This document shows, piece by piece, positions 1-3,735 of a stretch of 7,025 nt of DNA (positions are counted from its first letter, which is position 1; every line of letters starts with the position of its first letter). Origin of the DNA: 2-01-FULL-49-22 sp964639445. GTDB taxonomy: Bacteria; Patescibacteriota; Saccharimonadia; Saccharimonadales; UBA10212. Made by a program: the position numbers and the translations under genes. The stretch covers positions 1-7,025 of the forward strand of contig CAZXDA010000033.1 in assembly GCA_964639445.1 (NCBI GenBank), written 5' to 3'. The notes below the pieces were generated by a model that saw only the letters and a list, made by a program, of their open reading frames with translations, was not told the origin of the DNA and ran no database searches.

Positions 1-489
1 GGTTGGAACGGGTGGACCCCCGGACCCGACGCCAACCGGCAGGTGACAAACGTGACGTACGTGCAGGCGGCCGGGATCGACCCGGCGGCGCGCTACAACG
101 CGGTCGTCACTCCGATCACGCAGATTTCGGCGACAGCCACGTGCCCCGTCGGCAGTACCGACATCTTCAATCCCGGCGGTGCGACGGTCGACCAGCTCGG
201 CTCAGGCGTCAGGGTCACGTTCACCATCGGCGGCCCCTACAGCCGCCACACGGTGTCCGTGGAAGTACCTGACGGCAAGCACAACTCGATCCCTTCGGGA
301 AGTCGCGTTCGCGTCCAGTTCGTCTACCAGAAGGTCGTGTACTTCTACGACCACGTGTGGGACGACCTGATCGACACGAACGCGGGTGGCACCAAGGGTA
401 AGATCAGCCGCTGCATGGCCGGGCTCAACGCGGGCGAGATCGCCCGCATCGGGCTCAGGCGCGCCGTGTTCTACGGCTCGACAAGCTGA
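1..489 (+). CDS. C-terminal part of an unrecognised GC-rich protein (partial)
   Basis: The frame is open from the left edge and ends at TGA (487-489), so this is the last 162 residues of a longer protein. A GTG at 43 could start a 148-residue product, but the frame continues upstream in the same style (GWNGWTPGPD...), so truncation by the window edge is more likely. I do not recognise the family. The visible part is rich in beta-prone stretches (VRVTFTIGG, HTVSVEV, VRVQFVYQKVVYFY), has two cysteines (in CPVGS and SRCMAG) and no evident membrane helix, which would fit a secreted or surface beta-rich domain; that is inference. Codon use is strongly GC-ending: 17 of the first 20 codons end in G or C. 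It is the only plus-strand gene in the window and differs from all others in composition. A strong hairpin terminator follows 11 bases after the stop. Confidence 0.7.
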   Translation, partial: GWNGWTPGPDANRQVTNVTYVQAAGIDPAARYNAVVTPITQISATATCPVGSTDIFNPGGATVDQLGSGVRVTFTIGGPYSRHTVSVEVPDGKHNSIPSGSRVRVQFVYQKVVYFYDHVWDDLIDTNAGGTKGKISRCMAGLNAGEIARIGLRRAVFYGSTS

Positions 490-500
490 GGCGCGGACAA

Positions 501-542
501 GAGGGAGCGGCGCAATGCGCCGCTCCCTCGCCTCACTTTTTT
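501..542 (+). terminator. Rho-independent terminator of the GC-rich gene
   Basis: A 13-bp perfect stem (501-513 with 517-529, arms GAGGGAGCGGCGC and GCGCCGCTCCCTC) closes a 3-base loop. A T6 run follows at 537-542, seven bases after the stem. On the minus strand no T run follows the hairpin, so it works best for the plus-strand gene ending at 489. The GC-rich part of the window ends just here. Confidence 0.85.
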
Positions 543-549
543 CATAACT

Positions 550-813
550 TCATTCTATTTGTTTGGCTTCAGATTCCATTTTGTCGAGGCGAGTGTAATA
601 ATCCGGTATTTCTTTGAGGTGAGCCAAGGCAATCCGGCCCGTGAGCAATGGGTCATCCTCCGTCACATTAGTTGCCTCTCCCCATAAGCTGCCGTGCTCC
701 TGCTCCACTTCCAGCCCACGCCTGAATTCCTCAATTCTAATTTCGTCCCAATTTATCCCAAACTGGTCGCCAATCTTCTTGGCTCTCTCAATCGTCACCG
801 CCCTCTCTTTCAT
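550..813 (-). CDS. DUF5661 family small protein
   Basis: This 87-residue protein shows the pattern I know from DUF5661 proteins: an N-terminal TIERAKKIGDQFGINWD block (residues 7-23), a central EEFRRGLEVEQEHG block (28-41), then TNVTEDDPLLTGRIALAHL (48-66) and a C-terminal IPDYYTRLDKME (69-80). The function of the family is unknown to me; it is a small acidic, helical, soluble protein. The ATG at 811-813 is chosen because AAAGGA lies a few bases upstream of it, a clear Shine-Dalgarno sequence. It is the last gene of the minus-strand accessory series; about 70 bases separate it from the 86-residue hypothetical upstream, and that gap holds an inverted repeat and a 17-base sequence repeated before the cupin gene. 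No clear terminator for it is visible before the convergent GC-rich gene. Confidence 0.85.
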   Translation of the reverse strand: MKERAVTIERAKKIGDQFGINWDEIRIEEFRRGLEVEQEHGSLWGEATNVTEDDPLLTGRIALAHLKEIPDYYTRLDKMESEAKQIE

Positions 814-827
814 ATTATTCCTTTTCG

Positions 828-844
828 AATTACTTGACTTGTTA
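828..844. repeat. 17-base direct repeat, copy 1
   Basis: AATTACTTGACTTGTTA (plus strand) occurs here and again exactly at 2981-2997. Both copies lie just upstream of a minus-strand start codon (ATG at 813 and ATG at 2980) and read TAACAAGTCAAGTAATT in the direction of the gene. It is probably a 5' untranslated or gene-boundary element; the role is unknown. Confidence 0.6.
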
Positions 845-862
845 GGTGTTCTTACTATGTGT

Positions 863-881
863 GTTATAATAAAATTATAAC
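863..881. promoter_or_regulatory. AT-rich inverted repeat before the DUF5661 gene
   Basis: GTTATAA (863-869) and TTATAAC (875-881) form a perfect 7-bp inverted repeat with a 5-base spacer TAAAA, in the intergenic gap upstream of the DUF5661 gene. It contains TATAAT on the minus strand (879 to 874), a possible -10, but I see no good -35 at 16-18 bases. It may be an operator or promoter; this is weak. Confidence 0.3.
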
Positions 882-884
882 GTA

Positions 885-1145
885 CTAATTATCTCCTCGG
901 TGTCGTGTCTTTCCTGGTTTATTGATTTTGCCATTGCTCACTTGTTCTAGCCTACGTCTTTCGGCTTGCTCCATTATCACCTGGCCATTTCCAAGCGCTC
1001 TAAATACAAGGTAGAAAGCGTCACCACCATCAGCAATCTCTTGCTCCACTCGGCGAGCTAGGTGGGGGTTGCCTATCTCGGGGTCGCTTGCGATATCTAA
1101 GCTGGCTTGAGCTAGAATCTCTGGCGAATATTGTTTCCTATCCAT
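885..1145 (-). CDS. Small hypothetical protein, 86 residues
   Basis: I do not recognise this protein. It is hydrophilic and predicted helical, with an N-terminal DRKQYSPEILAQASLDIASDPEIGNPHLARRVEQEIADGGDA region divided by a conserved-looking D-P-E-I-G-N-P-H turn (residues 21-28), then a hydrophobic FYLVFRAL (44-51), and a basic, probably flexible tail (residues 63-86, NPG/GKTRHRGDN type). There are no cysteines and no membrane segment. The ATG at 1143-1145 has GGAG only two bases upstream, which is closer than usual. The gene starts 28 bases after the final stop of the broken hypothetical gene, in the same direction, so they may share a transcript. The main support for coding is the complete frame, the upstream GGAG and the tight packing with same-strand neighbours. 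Confidence 0.6.
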   Translation of the reverse strand: MDRKQYSPEILAQASLDIASDPEIGNPHLARRVEQEIADGGDAFYLVFRALGNGQVIMEQAERRRLEQVSNGKINKPGKTRHRGDN

Positions 1146-1152
1146 ATCTCCA

Positions 1153-1176
1153 TTTTACGCCGGTTTTGGGAATTTA
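1153..1176. repeat. Imperfect 24-base intergenic repeat, copy 1
   Basis: The plus-strand stretch here starts TTTTACGCCGGTTTTGG and closely matches 1556-1579, which starts TTTTACGCTGGTTTTTGG. Both lie immediately upstream of a minus-strand start codon, one before the 86-residue hypothetical and the other before the broken hypothetical gene. In copy 2 it also encodes the last residues (LPKTSVK) of the membrane protein. Confidence 0.45.
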
Positions 1177-1548
1177 TTGGAAGTAGTTTAGCTCGGGCCG
1201 GCCAAAGTCAATTAGCTCAAAGGCTTCTTTCATCTGCTCAGGTGTATTAATAGCAATAATCTTGAATTTGCCTGACGTTTACTGCCTAACATAGTCGTGT
1301 TTTATTTCAATAATATAACAGCGCCCCCAGTAGAGCCATTTGCCACCCAGATCCTCAACCAAAAAATTACGGACTGGGGGAATTTTGTAAACACGGATCT
1401 TGGGCTTGGCCCTAAACTCGAATACTTTATCCTTAAAGTCTTTGATCTCATATGGTCTTTGCAGGTGTTTTTCTATGTCTAGTTCCGCCGGGAAACCCTG
1501 CTCTTTTGTAATCCGAAGCGTATCATTGATCTCTATAAATGAACCCAT
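1174..1548 (-). pseudogene. Hypothetical gene interrupted by an in-frame TAA
   Basis: The frame starts at ATG 1546-1548 and gives 89 residues (MGSFIEINDTLRITKEQGFP... to IIEIKHDYVRQ) before TAA at 1279-1281. The same frame then continues without a shift for 34 more codons (TSGKFKIIAINTPEQMKEAF..., ending PELNYFQ) to a second TAA at 1174-1176. The tail is protein-like, and it matches my memory of intact patescibacterial homologues of about 124 residues in which HDYV is followed by a charged residue and TSGKF; that memory is unverified. One base change (for example AAA, CAA or GAA to TAA) explains the break. The intact ancestor would be a small soluble alpha/beta protein of unknown function with PPVRNFLVED-GGKWLYWG as its most distinctive block. 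It lies 4 bases after the membrane protein gene. There is no clear Shine-Dalgarno sequence. A sequencing error or stop-codon readthrough are alternatives. Confidence 0.75.
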
Positions 1549-1552
1549 GGTT

Positions 1553-2152
1553 TTATTTTACGCTGGTTTTTGGTAATTCTATTAGAGCTCTTTTTCTATA
1601 GAGTATTGTCGCGGTTAACAAAAAGTTAATTAAAACAAGGTAAATCGGGTTGGCTAAAGATGTAACCCTAATTGTTTCAGCCGCGAAAACTGTAAACAGA
1701 GCGCCTGTACCAGCTAACAGAAATGTTATCCATGTTTCTTCGCTGGGTCTCAGCCAAGCATGTCTCCAAGTTGGTAAGCTGGCTATGAAATCGATAGTTA
1801 CGCTTGCGATAACTGCTATTGCTGGCGAGTTGAATGCCCACCATAAAACCAGCCCAATCGCCGCACCTATCTGACAGGCGATGTCAAAAAACTCAAAATC
1901 CTTGTTCCCGTTTCGCCAGCCCAAGAAAACAATAGCCATTGTTTCCGTGGTTGCGCTGAAGGACAAGATAGCCGCTGCGTATTGGCCATCACTCAGTGAG
2001 GCTGCGCCTGCGATCGCAGAAAGAATTGACCAATTGAACCACGAGACCAAACGCGGCTTCGTCCTTCTTTTAATGACATCGAGAATATATGGCACCATAC
2101 TTACCAAAGTCAGAATTGTGCTAATTATGATAAATACAGTCTTTATATCCAT
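1553..2152 (-). CDS. Seven-helix PQ-loop/SWEET-like membrane protein
   Basis: This 199-residue protein is strongly hydrophobic, with about seven predicted helices (near residues 4-26, 36-53, 57-78, 92-107, 110-128, 141-157 and 168-185). Helix 1 and its loop carry P21-YILDVIKRRTK-P33-RLVSW38, and helix 5 and its loop carry P127-TWRHAWLR-P136-SEETW141. These two related proline-tryptophan blocks suggest an internal duplication of the three-helix, one linker, three-helix kind seen in PQ-loop and SWEET/SemiSWEET transporters. The canonical PQ pair is absent, so transport function and substrate are not established. It ends with a short positive tail (RKRALIELPKTSVK). The ATG at 2150-2152 follows the VOC gene by 22 bases; no Shine-Dalgarno sequence is clear. 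It is probably cotranscribed with the VOC and cupin genes upstream. Confidence 0.75.
   Translation of the reverse strand: MDIKTVFIIISTILTLVSMVPYILDVIKRRTKPRLVSWFNWSILSAIAGAASLSDGQYAAAILSFSATTETMAIVFLGWRNGNKDFEFFDIACQIGAAIGLVLWWAFNSPAIAVIASVTIDFIASLPTWRHAWLRPSEETWITFLLAGTGALFTVFAAETIRVTSLANPIYLVLINFLLTATILYRKRALIELPKTSVK
1556..1579. repeat. Imperfect 24-base intergenic repeat, copy 2
   Basis: This is the partner of 1153-1176. It overlaps the last codons of the membrane protein gene and precedes the broken hypothetical gene by a few bases. The two copies differ at a few positions only and share the core AAAACC-GCGTAAAAT on the minus strand. Confidence 0.45.
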
Positions 2153-2174
2153 GGAAGTTTTATTGACTTATCTA

Positions 2175-2612
2175 CTAAGCGATAGCGTTTTTTCTATCCA
2201 AAATGTTGTGCTTGCTCGTGAATCTTAGGTAGTAGCCAAACGGGTCAGCTGCTCTAAAGTCTTTCAAGCCCCACGGACGGACTTGTAAAGGCTCAACAAT
2301 GTTGGCGAAATTTTTAACTTTCTTGTAGTAATCTTCGATATTGTCGACCATAATAACTAACTCTACTCCGTAGCCGCGCGGGGTATTTTTGGGGAATTTT
2401 TTAAAATATGACTGATTAAAGACATGTTCAGTACCAGGCCAGAAACATAAAATATTGTCGTCCATTTTCATCACTAGGTACCCTTTCTCCCCTTCGTAGG
2501 ACCGTTCCCAGACGATTTCAAATCCAAGTTTTTGATAATAGTTCTTGACTGGCTCAAAATCTGGAACATGTAGTTCTAGTTGTAAGAAATTAGTGGCCGG
2601 TGTAGTGCTCAT
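2175..2612 (-). CDS. VOC superfamily (glyoxalase/bleomycin-resistance fold) protein
   Basis: At 145 residues this has the usual length of a two-module VOC protein. The first module is FLQLELHVPDFEPVKNYYQK plus LGFEIVWE (residues 9-36), ending with YLVMKMDDNILCFWPG (45-60). The second starts at GVELVIMVDNIEDYYKKV (82-99) and ends with the hallmark ADPFGYYLRFT (122-132). Members bind small ligands or a metal for lyase, dioxygenase or drug-binding roles. Here E84 fits a metal ligand, but the glutamate usual near the C-terminal strand is replaced by LRF, as in many uncharacterised or non-enzymatic members, so a specific reaction cannot be given. Its ATG overlaps the cupin stop codon (ATGA at 2609-2612), indicating translational coupling with the cupin gene. 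It is cytosolic, with no signal peptide. Confidence 0.85.
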   Translation of the reverse strand: MSTTPATNFLQLELHVPDFEPVKNYYQKLGFEIVWERSYEGEKGYLVMKMDDNILCFWPGTEHVFNQSYFKKFPKNTPRGYGVELVIMVDNIEDYYKKVKNFANIVEPLQVRPWGLKDFRAADPFGYYLRFTSKHNILDRKNAIA

Positions 2613-2980
2613 TTGTACGGGCTTTCGGATTTATCGACAAAACGGACATGTCGTTCATTTTTTTCATCAAATGCCGGAGCGACTGTTAGCACCATTTCCA
2701 TATTCCCAAAATAATGGATGCGGGTTTTTGGCGGAATAACAATTAAGTCAGTGACTCTAGTTTTTATTTTCTGGTCATTTAAAACAAAAGTTCCGCTGCC
2801 CTCATAAATGTAATACTGATACCAACTTTTAACGTCGTAGAACTCCTGAAAGTGTCCTTCTTTTACTGAGACGTGCACGACATTTGCCTCAAGAACGCCT
2901 TCGTCATACACAACTAAATCAATACCGTGCTTATTAAATTTCCTAGCGTCTTTTTTAGTAAATTTATACTTTCTGGTCAT
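2609..2980 (-). CDS. Cupin-fold protein with incomplete metal site
   Basis: From ATG 2980 the protein has 123 residues. The central beta-rich part (residues 33-101) is a single cupin domain: motif 1 is seen as EFYDVKSWYQYYIYEGSG (46-63) and motif 2 as TDLIVIPPKTRIHYFGN (77-93). In classical cupins motif 1 carries HxH and E as metal ligands; here the HxH positions read as non-histidine (SWYQ), while motif 2 keeps a histidine (H89). It may therefore bind a ligand without metal or act in a non-enzymatic way; this is inference. The reading frame extends upstream to a TTG at 3025, but that start would overlap the antitoxin gene by 17 bases and adds an unlikely N-terminus, so ATG 2980 is preferred. 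No Shine-Dalgarno sequence is seen; the 17-base repeat sits right before the start. It is coupled to the VOC gene through an ATGA overlap. Confidence 0.8.
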   Translation of the reverse strand: MTRKYKFTKKDARKFNKHGIDLVVYDEGVLEANVVHVSVKEGHFQEFYDVKSWYQYYIYEGSGTFVLNDQKIKTRVTDLIVIPPKTRIHYFGNMEMVLTVAPAFDEKNERHVRFVDKSESPYK

Positions 2981-2997
2981 AATTACTTGACTTGTTA
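2981..2997. repeat. 17-base direct repeat, copy 2
   Basis: Exact copy of the sequence at 828-844, abutting the ATG of the cupin gene. A related shorter form, TAACAAGTAAGT on the minus strand, occurs at the end of the toxin gene (around 3389-3400), within the second operator-like palindrome. Confidence 0.6.
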
Positions 2998-3008
2998 AGT
3001 ATTCCCTG

Positions 3009-3284
3009 CTAGTTGGTTCCAACAAGTTTGAGCCTTTTGCCCAAAACCTTACCTACCTTCTCTATAGTCTCGACTGTCGGATTACTATTGCCGCTCTCTA
3101 GACGAGCAACTATAACCTGACTCACGCCAGCCCTTTTTGCAACTTCAGTCTGTGTCAGTTTTTTGCTAAGGCGAGCTCGTAATAATTCAGCGGCTAGTTT
3201 GTACTCTGGAGCTAGTTTGTCATATTCCTGTTTTACAGCAGGATTCTTGAGCAATTCTTTCTTAAATTTTTGCCAATCTTTCAT
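3009..3284 (-). CDS. HigA-like XRE-family antitoxin
   Basis: This 91-residue protein carries a typical XRE/Cro-C1 helix-turn-helix at about residues 33-84 (LLRARLSKKLTQTEVAKRAG, then VSQVIVARLESGNSNPTVET). The recognition unit is TQTEVAKRAGVSQVIVARLE (44-63), followed by the family SGNSNPTVETI turn. The N-terminal 30 residues (KDWQKFKKELLKNPAVKQEY...) are a charged helix of the type seen in HigA-like antitoxins. It would bind and neutralise the toxin encoded upstream and repress its own promoter. The start ATG at 3284 has GAGGT nine bases upstream. A promoter, two matching palindromes and a hairpin lie in the 106-base gap before it, so it can be made independently of the toxin. The order toxin first, antitoxin second is that of higBA loci. 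The exact partner is inferred from position. Confidence 0.88.
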   Translation of the reverse strand: MKDWQKFKKELLKNPAVKQEYDKLAPEYKLAAELLRARLSKKLTQTEVAKRAGVSQVIVARLESGNSNPTVETIEKVGKVLGKRLKLVGTN

Positions 3285-3308
3285 AAGTCTTCTACCTCTG
3301 TTACTTAC

Positions 3309-3341
3309 TCAGCATTATATTACATAGTAATATAATGCTGA
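3309..3341. promoter_or_regulatory. 15-bp perfect hairpin in the antitoxin leader
   Basis: TCAGCATTATATTAC (3309-3323) and GTAATATAATGCTGA (3327-3341) are exact complements around a 3-base loop. In the minus direction it begins about five bases after the predicted -10, so it would sit at the 5' end of the antitoxin mRNA. No T run follows it, so it is not a terminator. It may stabilise the message or be a further protein-binding site. Confidence 0.7.
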
Positions 3342-3346
3342 CAACA

Positions 3347-3376
3347 AGTATAACTTATAAGTTATATTGATGTCAA
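3347..3376 (-). promoter_or_regulatory. Sigma70-type promoter for the antitoxin
   Basis: On the minus strand a perfect -35 TTGACA (3376 to 3371) is followed after 18 bases by TATACT (3352 to 3347), five of six matches to the -10 consensus. Transcription would start near 3340, giving a leader of about 55 bases with the 15-bp hairpin and a GAGGT ribosome-binding site. The first 18-base palindrome occupies the spacer and overlaps the -10, a position suited to repression. Confidence 0.75.
3349..3366. promoter_or_regulatory. Operator-like 18-base palindrome O1
   Basis: TATAACTTATAAGTTATA is a perfect palindrome. It overlaps the predicted -10 of the antitoxin promoter. Its outer half-sites TATAAC and GTTATA are the same as those of the site at 3385-3402. 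The likely ligand is the XRE antitoxin alone or with the toxin; this is inference from position. Confidence 0.65.
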
Positions 3377-3384
3377 CTAGATTT

Positions 3385-3402
3385 TATAACTTACTTGTTA
3401 TA
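3385..3402. promoter_or_regulatory. Operator-like 18-base site O2
   Basis: TATAAC-TTACTT-GTTATA has the same half-sites and the same 6-base spacer length as O1, displaced by exactly 36 bases. It lies eight bases upstream of the -35 and includes the toxin stop codon (3391-3393). Because the first half TATAACAAG also encodes Tyr-Asn-Lys at the toxin C-terminus, part of the site is under coding constraint. Confidence 0.6.
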
Positions 3403-3735
3403 TTTTTCAACTTCATTTTTACGATTGATTGCAATATCTAGATCGATCCGTGAAATTTTTTGAGTCTTTTTAGTAAAACCGTGTAAAAGATAGATCTTGG
3501 ATTTCATCGCAAAGATATATAGTACTCTCACCTCCTGCCTTCCTCTCACCCTAAGTTCATATAGGCCTTTGCCAATCGGTTTTGCGTTTGGCATACCGAG
3601 CCGGGGTCCGAATTCTTCAAGCAGATCTATCTGCCGGATAAGTTTAGCGATTGTATCCGGCTGGAGTGAATTAATAAAATCTTCAATCGGTTTTTGGCCA
3701 CCCTCACTCTCGTATAGGATGACTTGCCAGCTCAT
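3391..3735 (-). CDS. HigB-like toxin (RelE/ParE superfamily, Gp49/DUF891 type)
   Basis: This 114-residue basic protein matches the phage Gp49-like/HigB group: an N-terminal strand WQVILYESEGGQKPIEDFIN (3-22), a helical pair through KLIRQIDLLEEFGPRLGMPN (31-50), then the signature GKGLYELRVRGRQEVRVLYI (55-74) and LLHGFTKKT (83-91). Arginines at 62, 64, 66 and 70, with H85 and K89-K90, are candidates for the mRNA-binding and cutting surface of the RelE fold. The family cleaves mRNA, often on the ribosome; that activity is inferred here. Its ATG overlaps the TGA of glyS (ATGA at 3732-3735), and no good Shine-Dalgarno sequence precedes it, so translation probably depends on ribosomes finishing glyS. 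The antitoxin gene follows after 106 bases and has its own promoter. The protein seems full length. Confidence 0.85.
   Translation of the reverse strand: MSWQVILYESEGGQKPIEDFINSLQPDTIAKLIRQIDLLEEFGPRLGMPNAKPIGKGLYELRVRGRQEVRVLYIFAMKSKIYLLHGFTKKTQKISRIDLDIAINRKNEVEKYNK

Noticed and set aside
3..370. Alternative plus-strand frames in the GC-rich segment
   Set aside because: They are arginine-rich, low-complexity translations typical of off-frame reading of GC-rich DNA; frame 1 has the GC-ending codon pattern and ends just before the terminator.
828..850. Integron attC-like core (GTTAGGT on plus, CCTAACAAG on minus) at the 17-base repeat, and GTTAAGT at the second copy
   Set aside because: No matching inverse core at a proper distance, no folded attC structure, no integrase gene, and the sites lie before genes on the wrong side for cassette arrays.
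1279..1281. Recoding of TAA as a sense codon in this organism
   Set aside because: TAA is used as the normal stop of several other genes here (recO, the kinase-like gene, the toxin, the membrane protein), so a general reassignment is not supported.
1881..2228. Plus-strand open frame of 115 codons opposite the membrane and VOC genes
   Set aside because: It lies antisense to two well-supported genes, matches no known family and has no ribosome-binding site.
2981..3025. TTG start at 3025 for the cupin gene
   Set aside because: It would overlap the antitoxin gene, uses a rare start, and the added 15 residues do not look like part of the fold; ATG 2980 is better.
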